64,000 nt of DNA from Streptomyces luomodiensis (GTDB taxonomy: Bacteria; Actinomycetota; Actinomycetes; Streptomycetales; Streptomycetaceae), in the NCBI RefSeq assembly GCF_031679605.1, contig NZ_CP117522.1:3906001-3970000 (forward strand). Reading direction: 5' to 3'. The stretch's first letter is position 1. The number at the start of each line of letters is the position of its first letter. A program made the translations under genes and the position numbers. The notes beneath the pieces were generated by a model, which made no database searches, was not told the DNA's origin, and saw only the letters and a list, made by a program, of their open reading frames with translations. Below, in pieces: positions 39,543 through 48,283 of the stretch.

Positions 39543-40661
39543 ATGGATGCCAATGCCCTGGATGACAGCAGCACCTTCCGAGTGGGACTGATCGGCTACG
39601 GCCTGGCCGGATCCGTCTTCCACGCCCCCTTGATCGCGGCCACCGAGGGACTGGTCCTGGACACCGTCGTCACCTCCAGCCCGGAGCGGCAGCGGCAGGC
39701 CCGCGGCGAGTTCCCCGACGTCCGTCTCGCGGACTCCGCCGATGAGCTGTGGGGCCGGGCCGATGAGCTGGATCTGATCGTCATCGCGTCCCCGAACCGC
39801 ACCCATGTCCCACTCGCCCGCGCCGCCCTCGAGGCGGGGCTGCCGACCGTGGTGGACAAGCCGCTGGCCGCGACGGCCGCCGAGGCCGAGGAGCTGACCG
39901 CGCTCGCCGAGGCCCGCGGGCTGCTGCTGAGCGTCTTCCAGAACCGCCGCTGGGACAACGACTTCCGCACCCTGGAGAAACTGCTCGCCGAGGGGGCGCT
40001 CGGCGAGGTGTGGCGCTTCGAGTCCCGCTTCGAGCGGTGGCGGCCGCGGCTCAAGGGCGGCTGGCGGGAGTCCGGCGACCCGGCCGAGGTCGGCGGGCTG
40101 CTGTACGACCTGGGCAGCCATCTGGTCGACCAGGCGCTCACCCTCTTCGGCCCCGCCGAATCCGTCTACGCCGAGGTCGATGTGCGCCGCCCCGGGGCAC
40201 AGACCGACGACGACACCTTCATCGCCCTCACCCACGCCGGCGGGGTCCGCTCCCACCTGTGGATGAGCGCGACCACCGCCCAGCTCGGCCCGCGCTTCCG
40301 GGTGCTGGGCAGCCGGGCGGGCTATGTGAAGTACGGCCTCGACCCGCAGGAGGCCGCCCTGCGCGAGGGGCTGCGCCCCACCGCGCGCCCCGCCGCCCCG
40401 GCCGCCGAATGGGGCACCGAGCCGGAGAGCGCCTGGGGCCGGCTGGGAGCGGGCGAGTCCCCGCTGACCAGCGGCGGGACCCCGGTGCCCACCCTCCGGG
40501 GCGACTACCCCGCGTACTACGCCGCCGTCGCCGCCGCCCTCCGCGACGGCACCCCGCCGCCGGTCACCGCCGCCGAGGCCGCGGCCGCCCTGCACGTACT
40601 GGAGGCGGCCCAGGTGTCGGCCGCGGAGCGCCGTACGGTCCGGATCGAGGTCCCGGCATGA
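39543..40661 (+). CDS. Gfo/Idh/MocA-family oxidoreductase
   Basis: Protein of 372 aa. The N-terminal Rossmann domain (GLIGYGLAGSVFHAPLI) and the family motif VVDKPLAATAAEAEEL (EKP-type Lys) are present; the C-terminal alpha/beta domain includes GGLLYDLGSHLVDQAL. It would oxidise or reduce a sugar, inositol or related polyol with NAD(P). It is divergent from the ROK regulator, which probably controls it, and overlaps the next gene by 4 bp. Confidence 0.9.
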   Translation: MDANALDDSSTFRVGLIGYGLAGSVFHAPLIAATEGLVLDTVVTSSPERQRQARGEFPDVRLADSADELWGRADELDLIVIASPNRTHVPLARAALEAGLPTVVDKPLAATAAEAEELTALAEARGLLLSVFQNRRWDNDFRTLEKLLAEGALGEVWRFESRFERWRPRLKGGWRESGDPAEVGGLLYDLGSHLVDQALTLFGPAESVYAEVDVRRPGAQTDDDTFIALTHAGGVRSHLWMSATTAQLGPRFRVLGSRAGYVKYGLDPQEAALREGLRPTARPAAPAAEWGTEPESAWGRLGAGESPLTSGGTPVPTLRGDYPAYYAAVAAALRDGTPPPVTAAEAAAALHVLEAAQVSAAERRTVRIEVPA

Positions 40662-41140
40662 GCGAGCACACCGAGCACACCGAGCTGATCGCCCGCCTGG
40701 AGGAGCAGGAGCGCCGGCTGCGCCTGCCCCACTTCGACAACGACGACGCCTGGCGTCTGGGCTGCCTCGTCGCCGACCTGGCCCAGGAGCGCGGCGCCGC
40801 CGTCACGATCGGCATCCACCGCGCCGGTCAGCGCCTCTTCCACCGCGCCCTGCCGGGCACCTCCCCCGACAACGACGCCTGGCTGGAACGCAAGTTCCGG
40901 GTCGTGGAGCGCTACGGGGCCGCCTCCTACCTCGTCGGCACCCGCTTCCGCGCCAAGGGCACCACTTTCGAGGAGTCCTCCCGTCTCGACCCCGACCGCT
41001 ACGCCGCGCACGGCGGCGCCTTCCCCCTCCATGTGACGGGCACGGGCGTCATCGGCGCGGTCGGGGTCTCGGGACTGCCACAGGCCGAGGACCACGCGCT
41101 GGTGGTGGAGGCGCTGGAGCGCTATCTGACGACGGCCTGA
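40658..41140 (+). CDS. heme-degrading-domain (UPF0303/DUF336-like) protein
   Basis: Protein of 160 aa. VTIGIHRAGQRLFHRALPG and DNDAWLERKFRVVERY match the UPF0303 (HbpS/GlcG-related) family; the C-terminal GTGVIGAVGVSGLPQAEDHALV is the GlcG-type ending. The molecular function is uncertain; HbpS-like relatives bind or degrade haem, GlcG-like ones accompany sugar or glycolate oxidation genes. The ATGA overlap with the oxidoreductase indicates a joint role. Confidence 0.82.
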   Translation: MSEHTEHTELIARLEEQERRLRLPHFDNDDAWRLGCLVADLAQERGAAVTIGIHRAGQRLFHRALPGTSPDNDAWLERKFRVVERYGAASYLVGTRFRAKGTTFEESSRLDPDRYAAHGGAFPLHVTGTGVIGAVGVSGLPQAEDHALVVEALERYLTTA

Positions 41141-41148
41141 CCCCGAGT

Positions 41149-41185
41149 CGGTCGAGGGCGGCCCCGGCGGGACGGCCCTCGACCG
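41149..41185. terminator. convergent hairpin
   Basis: CGGTCGAGGGC paired with GCCCTCGACCG (11 bp) around a 15-nt loop, between the UPF0303 gene and the convergent FAH-family gene. Confidence 0.7.
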
Positions 41186-41213
41186 CTCACCAGTCCACTG
41201 GTCAGGCGCCCCG

Positions 41214-42080
41214 TCAGGCGTCCTTGAACTCCTGCCGCTGGCGGCCCAGGCCGTCGATCTCGAGCTCGACGACATCGCCGGCCCGGAGGTACGGCTTGGG
41301 CTCGGGGCGGCCCATGGCCACGCCCGCCGGGGTGCCGGTGTTGATGACATCGCCGGGGTAGAGGGTCATGAACTGGCTGAGGTAGCGCACCACCCGGGCC
41401 ACCCCGAAGATCTGGTCCGCGGTGCTGCCGTCCTGCTTCAGCTCGCCGTTGACCCACAGGCGCAGCCCCAGGGCCTGCGGGTCGGGAACCTCGTCGGCGG
41501 TGACCAGCCAGGGGCCCAGGGGGTTGAACGTCTCGCAGTTCTTGCCCTTGTCCCACTGGCCGCCGCGCTCGATCTGGAAGGCGCGCTCGGAGACGTCGTG
41601 GGCGACCGCGTAGCCCGCGACCGCGTCGAGGGCGGCCTCGTCGGAGTCGAGGTAGCGGGCGGTGCGGCCGATGACGACGGCGAGTTCGACCTCCCAGTCG
41701 GTCTTCACGCTGCCGCGCGGGACGAGGACCGTGTCATCGGGGCCGACGACCGTGTCCGGGGCCTTCATGAAGATGATGGGCTCTTCGGGAACGTCGGCGC
41801 CGGTTTCGGTGGCGTGGTCGTGGTAGTTCAGCCCGATGCACACGATCTTGCCGATACGGCCGAGCGGCGGACCGATCCGCACCCCGCCGTCCTCGATCGC
41901 CGGCAACGCGTCGCCGCCCTCGGCGGCCGCCGCCTCGCGCAGCCGCGCGAGAGCGGCCTCATCGGCGAGGAGGGCGCCGTCGATGTCCGTGACCAGGGCG
42001 GACAGATCGCGCAGGATGCCGTTCTGATCGAGCAGCGCGGGGCGTTCCGCGCCCACCGGTCCGACACGCAGCAGTTTCAT
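41214..42080 (-). CDS. fumarylacetoacetate hydrolase-family protein
   Basis: Protein of 288 aa. The FAH C-terminal catalytic fold is clear: CIGLNYHDHATETG, metal ligands in VPEEPIIFMKAP and DWEVELAVVIG, and ending GTPAGVAMGRPEPKPYL. Family members hydrolyse, isomerise or decarboxylate dioxo acids from aromatic or sugar catabolism. It could belong functionally with the neighbouring oxidoreductase pair. ATG start at 42080. Confidence 0.9.
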   Translation of the reverse strand: MKLLRVGPVGAERPALLDQNGILRDLSALVTDIDGALLADEAALARLREAAAAEGGDALPAIEDGGVRIGPPLGRIGKIVCIGLNYHDHATETGADVPEEPIIFMKAPDTVVGPDDTVLVPRGSVKTDWEVELAVVIGRTARYLDSDEAALDAVAGYAVAHDVSERAFQIERGGQWDKGKNCETFNPLGPWLVTADEVPDPQALGLRLWVNGELKQDGSTADQIFGVARVVRYLSQFMTLYPGDVINTGTPAGVAMGRPEPKPYLRAGDVVELEIDGLGRQRQEFKDA

Positions 42081-42213
42081 CCCAAGACTCCCGAGGTCGC
42101 AGGCCGGTGCGAGACGCCTACCGGCTGCTCGATCCTCCCGTCAGGGATGTCCAGCCCGCAAGACCTCGTTCACCCACTGGGACGTCGAGGAGGAGGCGGT
42201 TTCGGGCGATGCC

Positions 42214-42348
42214 CTAACCCCGGTGCAGCAGGGCCCGTTCCACCGCCGTCCAGGTCGTACTGGTCGCCAGGTACAGCGCCGCCGCCAGCGGAACCACGGC
42301 GGCGGTGACGAGGGTGCCGAACGACAGCAGCGGCAGCGCCCGAGCCAC
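42214..42348 (-). pseudogene. C-terminal remnant of a YidC/Oxa1-like membrane insertase
   Basis: The frame reads RALPLLSFGTLVTAAVVPLA followed by ALYLATSTTWTAVERALLHR and a TAG stop, which resembles the last membrane segments of a YidC2/Oxa1-type insertase. There is no start codon with a ribosome-binding site, and the same frame is closed upstream by the TAA of the class E sortase. I therefore treat it as the surviving 3' end of a deleted gene. Confidence 0.5.
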
Positions 42349-42399
42349 TCCGGGCGCCCCGGCGTGCACAGGACCCGGGAAATGGCGAGGCGGCGGGAG

Positions 42400-43323
42400 T
42401 TATCCGGCCCCGGCGGCGGTCCGGGGCTCGGCCGTTTTCAGGCGGGCCCAGACCACCAGGCGGTAGCGGGAGGTGAATTCGGGCGTGCAGGTCGTCAGCG
42501 TGAGGTAGTAGCCCGGTTCGGTGTAGCGGTAGCGCGGGTGGGCGGAGCTGTAGGGCACCGGGGCGATCACCGTGCCGTCGGCGGGTGAGGTGCGCGGCAG
42601 GGTGCGCTCGACGGCGTAGGTGTACCGGGCGTCGGCGGTGTCGACGCGTACCGTGTCGCCCGGACGCATCTCGTCCAGCCGGCGGAAGGGTTCGCCGTGC
42701 GTATTGCGGTGACCCGCCAGAGCGACGTTGCCCGCCTGGCCCGGCTGGGCGGTGTGCGGATAGTGGCCCACGTAGCCCTTGTTGAGCACCGCCGCCCGGC
42801 TGGTGCCCTCGGCGATGGGCACCGTAAGGCCGATGCGCGGAATCCGGAGCACGGCGTATGCCTGGTCCCGGCGCGGGCTCTGGCTCCCGTCCCCGTCCCC
42901 GCCCCCGGGCGTCCGGTCGCCGTCTCCCTGGGTGCCGTCGGAGGAGTCGGACGTACGGGAGGGCGTCGCCCCCGGCGTCGGGGCGGACTCGGCGGGCTCG
43001 TTCTCCCACTGCCGCTCCAGCACCGCCACCTCGTGCCGTGCGTCCGCCCTCGCCTGCCGGTTGGTCCACCACAGCTGGTGAACGCAGAAGAGCAGGACCA
43101 CGACCCCGAGGGTGACGGCGAGCTCACCGGCCGTCCACAGCCCCCGGGCGAGCACGGCACGCCCTCGACGACGTCGCACGCGGGCACGATAGGCCAGGCC
43201 GCGCGCACCTGCCAGAGCCACGCCACGAGGACCTTCCGGAGCCGCGCCACGAGGACCCGCCAGAGGCCACACCGCGCACACCCGCCATGAGGCCGCAACG
43301 GCGCCGCACCTCCATAGCCGCAC
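42400..43323 (-). CDS. class E sortase
   Basis: Up to 307 aa. A membrane helix (LAVTLGVVVLLFCVHQLWW) is followed by a Ser/Gly/Asp linker and the sortase domain with catalytic His in NVALAGHRNTHG, Cys in LTLTTCTPEF and Arg in FTSRYRLVV. The TLTTC-T/N-P signature is class E, which recognises LAXTG. The start is uncertain: the longest frame begins at a GTG at 43323, but an Arg-rich segment just before the helix with a GTG at 43179 gives a more usual N terminus. It may anchor the LAATG protein at 36618. Confidence 0.85.
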   Translation of the reverse strand: MRLWRCGAVAASWRVCAVWPLAGPRGAAPEGPRGVALAGARGLAYRARVRRRRGRAVLARGLWTAGELAVTLGVVVLLFCVHQLWWTNRQARADARHEVAVLERQWENEPAESAPTPGATPSRTSDSSDGTQGDGDRTPGGGDGDGSQSPRRDQAYAVLRIPRIGLTVPIAEGTSRAAVLNKGYVGHYPHTAQPGQAGNVALAGHRNTHGEPFRRLDEMRPGDTVRVDTADARYTYAVERTLPRTSPADGTVIAPVPYSSAHPRYRYTEPGYYLTLTTCTPEFTSRYRLVVWARLKTAEPRTAAGAG

Positions 43324-43374
43324 CGCTCACACCCACCAGCGGCCGCCCCTCGGCCATCCGCTATCCGCTATCCG

Positions 43375-44730
43375 CTATGCGCCCAGCGCCCGCGAGACCG
43401 TATAGATCGCCAGCCCGGCCAGGGCGCCCACCACCGTGCCGTTGATCCGGATGAACTGGAGGTCCCGGCCGATATGCGCCTCGATCTTCCGCGACGTGTG
43501 CTCCGCGTCCCAGCCCGCCACCGTCTCGGTGATCAGGGAGGTGATCTCGTCCCGATACGTCGTCACCACATAGACGGCGGCGTCCTCGAGCCAGCCGTCG
43601 ACCTTCCCCCGCAGCCGCCGGTCCGTCACCATCCGCCCGCCCAGCGACAGAATCGCCGCCCGCGCCCGCAGCCGCAGCTCGCTGCGCTCGTCCTCGGCCG
43701 CCGCGACGATCATCGACCGGACCGAGGCCCAGGTGGAGGCGATGAGGTCCTGGACGTCGCCGCGCCCCAGCACCTCGCTCTTGAGCCGCTCCACCCGCGC
43801 CCGGGTGTCGGTGTCGGACTGGAGGTCCCCGGCGAAGTCGGTGAGGAAGCGGTCCAGGGCGCCGCGCGCCGGATGGGCGGGCATATCGCGCATCTCGGTC
43901 ACGAACCGCAGCAGTTCCTTGTAGACGCGCTCGCCGACCTTGCGGTCCACGAACCGGGGCGTCCAGCCGGGGGCGCCACCGGCCACCGCCTGCATCACCG
44001 AGTCGTTGTGCTCCACCAGCCAGTCGTGGGCGCGCAGGCACACCAGGTCCACGGCGCGGTGGTGGCCGCCCTCCGCGACCACCCGCTCCAGCAGCTTGCC
44101 CAGGCCCGGTGCGATCTCCTGGGTGTCCGCCCGGCGGGTGATGGCCTCGCCCACCACCGCCTGCACATCGGAGTCGCGCAGCACCGTGAGCGCCCCGCGC
44201 AGCGCGGTGGCCAGTTCGGCCGTCACCCGGTCGGCATGCTCGGGCTCGGCCAGCCAGGCGCCGAGCCGGCTGCCGATGCCCACCGAGCGCAGTCGCATCC
44301 GTACGACGTCGCCGGACAGGAAGTTCTCCCCGACGAACTCCCCGAGGCTGATCCCGAGCTGGTCCTTCTTGGTCGGGATGATCGCCGTATGCGGAATGGG
44401 CAGCCCCATGGGCCGCCGGAACAGCGCGGTGACCGCGAACCAGTCGGCCAGGGCGCCCACCATGCCCGCCTCGGCGGCCGCGGCGACATACCCGGCCCAG
44501 CCGCCGGCACCGGCGGACCGCGCCCAGGTGGCGAGCACGTACACCAGTGCGACACCGAGCAGCATCCCGGTGGCGAGCGTCTTCATCCGGCGCACCCCGC
44601 GCCGCCGCTCCGCGTCGAGGGGGTCGTCCGCGGCGAACGGCACGGCCCCGCCGCCCCGGGGCGGCGGGGCCGCCGTCTCACCAGTCGTTCTCCGCTCCAT
44701 ACGCTCCACCCGGTCGAGCCGTTCCCCCAT
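43375..44730 (-). CDS. DUF445 family membrane protein
   Basis: Protein of 451 aa. Two N-terminal membrane helices (MLLGVALVYVLATWA; AAAEAGMVGALADWFAVTALFRRP) precede a long helical soluble part, and a last hydrophobic segment GTVVGALAGLAIYTVSRAL is at the C terminus: the YjiN/DUF445 layout. GALADWFAVTALFRRPMGLP is the family signature. Function unknown. The ATG at 44730 is preceded by GGAAAGAGAC. Confidence 0.88.
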   Translation of the reverse strand: MGERLDRVERMERRTTGETAAPPPRGGGAVPFAADDPLDAERRRGVRRMKTLATGMLLGVALVYVLATWARSAGAGGWAGYVAAAAEAGMVGALADWFAVTALFRRPMGLPIPHTAIIPTKKDQLGISLGEFVGENFLSGDVVRMRLRSVGIGSRLGAWLAEPEHADRVTAELATALRGALTVLRDSDVQAVVGEAITRRADTQEIAPGLGKLLERVVAEGGHHRAVDLVCLRAHDWLVEHNDSVMQAVAGGAPGWTPRFVDRKVGERVYKELLRFVTEMRDMPAHPARGALDRFLTDFAGDLQSDTDTRARVERLKSEVLGRGDVQDLIASTWASVRSMIVAAAEDERSELRLRARAAILSLGGRMVTDRRLRGKVDGWLEDAAVYVVTTYRDEITSLITETVAGWDAEHTSRKIEAHIGRDLQFIRINGTVVGALAGLAIYTVSRALGA

Positions 44731-44961
44731 GCATTGTCTCTTTCCGGTCTCAGTCGCCCATGTGTGGAACGAACGGTGAGTTCCCGTCGTCTGTCTGGGG
44801 TAGCGACCCAGCACACTGGGGGCAGGCCGACAGGCGGAGCCGGGTCCCGCCATGGGATCATGAGAGACCGACCGGACCGCATCGGCACCGCCGGATGAAC
44901 TCGCCGTTACCGTCCACTTCCGGAGCCTCGGGCTCCGTCTGCCCGAGGAGACAGACCGCCC

Positions 44962-46284
44962 ATGAGCGTGCCCCCTATGCCCAGACGCACGGGGTATGCC
45001 GTGCTCGCTGCGCTGGCGGCAGTTGTGGTCCTCGTCTCCACCGCGATATTCATCGGGCTCCGTGGTGACCAGGGCGGTACGGACTCCCACGCGCAGGGGG
45101 CCCGCGGCTCGGCCGCCCCGGCCTCGGCCGGCTCCTGGGTGGGCTCCTGGTCCACCTCGGCCGCGGCCGCCGAGCCGAGGACGCTGCGCGGTCTGTCGGG
45201 CCTGTCGATACGGAACGTGGTGCACACCAGCATCGGCGGCAGCAGCGCCCGCATCCAGCTCTCCAACTTCTACAGCAGCCGTCCGCTGACGATCACGCAT
45301 GCCTCGCTGGCGCTGGCCGCCGCCCCCAGCAACCCCACCGCGGCGGCCGGCACCATGCGCCGCCTCACGTTCGACAACCGCACCTGGGTGACCATCCCGC
45401 CGGGGAAGGCCGTCACCAGCGACCCGGCGCGGCTCAACGTCCCGGAGGCGGCCGATCTGCTGGTCACCACCTACAGCCCGCAGGCGTCCGGCTCCGTCAC
45501 CTACCACCCGCACGCCCGCCAGACGTCGTACCTGGCGCACGGCGACCGTACGGAGGACACGGCGGGCGCCGCCTACACCGAGCAGAGCCCGTACTGGCGC
45601 TATCTGACCGGTGTGGACGTGTGGTCGAAGGAGGCCGAGGGCGCGGTCGCGGTGCTGGGCGACTCGATCACCGACGGCATCACCTCCACCGCCGGGGCCA
45701 ACCACCGGTGGACCGACTTCCTCGCCGAGCGGCTGCGCAGCGAGCCCGGAGCGCCCCGCTTCGGCGTGCTCAACCAGGGCATCAGCGGCAACCGCGTGCT
45801 GAGCGACGGCACCCAGTTCCCGCCCAACAACCCCAGCGGACTGTCCCGTTTCGACCGCGACGTCCTGACCCGTACGGGCGTCAAGGCCGTGATCATCGAG
45901 CTGGGCGTCAACGACATACTCCGCATCCCCCACCAGACCGACCCCGACCGGATCGTCTGGGGCCTGAAGCGGCTGACCGAGCAGGCGCACGCCCGGGGCC
46001 TGCGGGTCATCGGAGCCACCCTGACGCCCTTCTACGGGCACCGCGGCTACACGCCCCAGCTGGACGCCGTGCGCGCGCAGGTCAACGCGCAGATCCGGGC
46101 CGGGAGGGTCTTCGACGAGGTCGTGGACTTCGACAAGGCGCTGCGCGACCCGATCAGCCCGCTGCGGCTGCGCCCGACGTACGACTCCGGCGACCATCTG
46201 CACCCGAGCGACAAGGGCTACCGGGCGATGGCGCGGGCGCTGGACCTGGACGACCTGCGGGGCCGTACGGCGGCCGAGCTCTGA
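44962..46284 (+). CDS. secreted SGNH/GDSL-family hydrolase
   Basis: Protein of 440 aa. An N-terminal membrane/signal segment (VLAALAAVVVLVSTAIFIGL) and a beta-rich N-terminal domain precede the SGNH domain: block I VLGDSITDG, block II QGISGNR, block III ELGVNDIL, block V SGDHLHPSD with catalytic Asp/His. Two-domain proteins of this kind are extracellular lipases or acyl/carbohydrate esterases. It is monocistronic and divergent from DUF445. Confidence 0.9.
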   Translation: MSVPPMPRRTGYAVLAALAAVVVLVSTAIFIGLRGDQGGTDSHAQGARGSAAPASAGSWVGSWSTSAAAAEPRTLRGLSGLSIRNVVHTSIGGSSARIQLSNFYSSRPLTITHASLALAAAPSNPTAAAGTMRRLTFDNRTWVTIPPGKAVTSDPARLNVPEAADLLVTTYSPQASGSVTYHPHARQTSYLAHGDRTEDTAGAAYTEQSPYWRYLTGVDVWSKEAEGAVAVLGDSITDGITSTAGANHRWTDFLAERLRSEPGAPRFGVLNQGISGNRVLSDGTQFPPNNPSGLSRFDRDVLTRTGVKAVIIELGVNDILRIPHQTDPDRIVWGLKRLTEQAHARGLRVIGATLTPFYGHRGYTPQLDAVRAQVNAQIRAGRVFDEVVDFDKALRDPISPLRLRPTYDSGDHLHPSDKGYRAMARALDLDDLRGRTAAEL

Positions 46285-46344
46285 GGCGGCCCCGGCCGGC
46301 CCCTGGGCCCCCGGCCACCTGGGCACCCCTGGTCGTCCCCGGTC

Positions 46345-47226
46345 TCACCCCTGGTCGTCCCTGACCTCACCTCTGGGCGTCCCCGGTCTCACCCCTGGGC
46401 ACCCCTGGTCGTCCCGGATGTCCTTCTCCAGGGACAGCCGGCGCGCCTCACGGTCTTCGCGGCGCGTCTCGCGCTCCTCGCGCCGTGTGCCCCGCAGCTC
46501 CCGGCGCTCGGCGCGCAGCAGCTCCCGGCGCTCGGCCTTGAGCCGGCGCCGCTCCTGCTTGAGCCGCTTGTGCTCCTCCTTGCGCAGCTTCCGCTCGACG
46601 CTGACCCCGCCGAAGACCGCCAGGCCGGTGACGGTCACCCGCGGGCCGGTGGGGTCCCCGTCGGCCGACCCGGTGTGGTCGAAACCACCCATGAGGCCGA
46701 TACCGCCGACATGCGTGTCCAGGTCCGGCGGGACGATGATCTGCACCCCGCCCATGAGGGCGAAGCAGCGGATCACCACATCGCGGTCCTCGAACCGGGC
46801 CTCGCGCAGATCGATCTCGCCGCCGCCCATGAGGGCGATGGCGGTGAAGGCGCGCGGGGCGGTCCAGGTGCCCTTGCGCTGGAAGCCGCCCATGATCGCC
46901 ACGGCCCACTTGGAGGTCGGGGCGCCGCCGATCCGCCCGGCCCAGCCGCCGCGGGCGGCGGGGCCCGCGGCATCCGCGGACAGCGGGGCGGGGACGGCGG
47001 TGCCGGGCACCGGGAGGTCCCGCACCAGCGGCTCCAGCTGGCCATGGGTGCGCGCCGCGTAGGCCGCGCCCAGCCGCTCCTCGAACTCCTCCATGTCCAG
47101 GCGGCCTTCGGCGACGGCTTCCCGGAGGATCTCGGCGATCCGCTCGCGCTCGGCGTCGGAGGCCCGCATTCCGGCCGGGTCCGGGAGGTCGGGGCTCGTC
47201 CCCTGGGAAGAACCAGCGCTCGTCAT
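46345..47226 (-). CDS. DUF1707/LiaF-like protein with charged C-terminal coil
   Basis: Protein of 293 aa. The N-terminal DUF1707 (MRASDAERERIAEILREAVAEGRLDMEEF) is followed by a LiaF/DUF2154-like beta region with repeated ALMGG/GLMGGF and AVFGGVSVE turns, then ~60 residues of Arg/Glu-rich coiled coil (RREERETRREDREARR). The C-terminal 20 residues repeat PGVRPGTPRGEVRDDQG-like units from short 3' DNA repeats. It may sense cell-envelope stress at the membrane face; no transmembrane helix is obvious. Confidence 0.82.
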   Translation of the reverse strand: MTSAGSSQGTSPDLPDPAGMRASDAERERIAEILREAVAEGRLDMEEFEERLGAAYAARTHGQLEPLVRDLPVPGTAVPAPLSADAAGPAARGGWAGRIGGAPTSKWAVAIMGGFQRKGTWTAPRAFTAIALMGGGEIDLREARFEDRDVVIRCFALMGGVQIIVPPDLDTHVGGIGLMGGFDHTGSADGDPTGPRVTVTGLAVFGGVSVERKLRKEEHKRLKQERRRLKAERRELLRAERRELRGTRREERETRREDREARRLSLEKDIRDDQGCPGVRPGTPRGEVRDDQG

Positions 47227-47264
47227 ACGGACAGACTAATGGCGGGCCCCGGCCCTGGCCCGCC

Positions 47265-48218
47265 TTACGCCCCGTGCAGCATCCGCGCGATGACGTCCTC
47301 GATCTCGGGCTCGCGCACCGAGAGGTCGACCAGCGGATAGCCGTCGGCAACCGCGGCGACGATGGGCGCCGCGCTGCTGCTCGCCGGGAACGCCAGCCAC
47401 TGCCGGGGCCCTTCGACCCGCACCGTGCGGGAGCCGGGGATCTCGATGGGCGGCAGTTCCCGCTCCAGGTCGACCACGAGCGTGCGTTCGCTCTCCCCCA
47501 CCGCGTGCAGCCCGTCGAGCCCGCCGTCGTAGACCAGCCGGCCGTGGTCGATGACCATCACCCGCTTGCACAGCAGTTCGATATCGGTCAGATCGTGAGT
47601 GGTGAGCAGCACGGTGGTGCCCTGCTCGGCGTTCACATCCCGCAGGAACTCCCGCACCTTCGCCTTGCTGACCACATCGAGCCCGATGGTCGGCTCATCG
47701 AGGTAGAGCACCTCCGGGTCGTGCAGCAGGGCGGCCGCGATATCGCCGCGCATCCGCTGGCCCAGGGAGAGCTGACGCACCGGCACGTCCAACAACGAGC
47801 CCAGGTTGAGCAGTTCCACACAGCGGTCCAGGTTCTCGCGGTAGCGGTGGTCCGGAATCCGGTACATCCGCCGCACCAGCGCGTACGAATCGCGCAGCGG
47901 CAGGTCCCACCACAGGGTGGTCCGCTGCCCGAAGACCACCCCGATCCGGCGGGCGAGCCTCGTCCGGTCCCTGGAGGGGTCGATTCCGGCGACCCGCAGC
48001 CGCCCGCCGCTGGGCACCAGGATGCCGGTCAGCATCTTGATGGTGGTGGACTTCCCGGCGCCGTTGGGACCGATGTAGCCCACCATCTCGCCGCGCGGCA
48101 CCCGGAAGCTGATGCCGTCCACGGCGCGCACCTCACGGCGCTCCCGGCGCAGCAGTCCGGCTCTGCGCCGCACCTGGAACACCTTCTCGACGCCGTCGAG
48201 CTCGATCAGGTCGTCCAT
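47265..48218 (-). CDS. ABC transporter ATP-binding protein (DUF990-exporter type)
   Basis: Protein of 317 aa. Walker A is IGPNGAGKSTT, the signature is LSLGQRMRGDIAAALLH, Walker B is EVLYLDEPTIGLD, and the H-loop is LLTTHDL; a ~70-residue C-terminal extension follows. The start at 48218 is preferred because GAGGGAC lies upstream; ATG 48242 is an alternative. It energises the two permeases encoded immediately upstream on the same strand. Substrate unknown; the family is near NatA/daunorubicin-type exporters. Confidence 0.92.
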   Translation of the reverse strand: MDDLIELDGVEKVFQVRRRAGLLRRERREVRAVDGISFRVPRGEMVGYIGPNGAGKSTTIKMLTGILVPSGGRLRVAGIDPSRDRTRLARRIGVVFGQRTTLWWDLPLRDSYALVRRMYRIPDHRYRENLDRCVELLNLGSLLDVPVRQLSLGQRMRGDIAAALLHDPEVLYLDEPTIGLDVVSKAKVREFLRDVNAEQGTTVLLTTHDLTDIELLCKRVMVIDHGRLVYDGGLDGLHAVGESERTLVVDLERELPPIEIPGSRTVRVEGPRQWLAFPASSSAAPIVAAVADGYPLVDLSVREPEIEDVIARMLHGA

Positions 48219-48283
48219 CAGACCGTCCCTCGGGTCATCCATCGGGCCGTCCACGGCACTCTCTCCACGGCGCTTACTTCCCC

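Noticed and set aside
43375..46326. 983-residue minus-strand frame reading through the GDSL hydrolase region
   Set aside because: The upstream part is antisense to a clear SGNH hydrolase with all catalytic blocks; only the DUF445 part (from 44730) is real.
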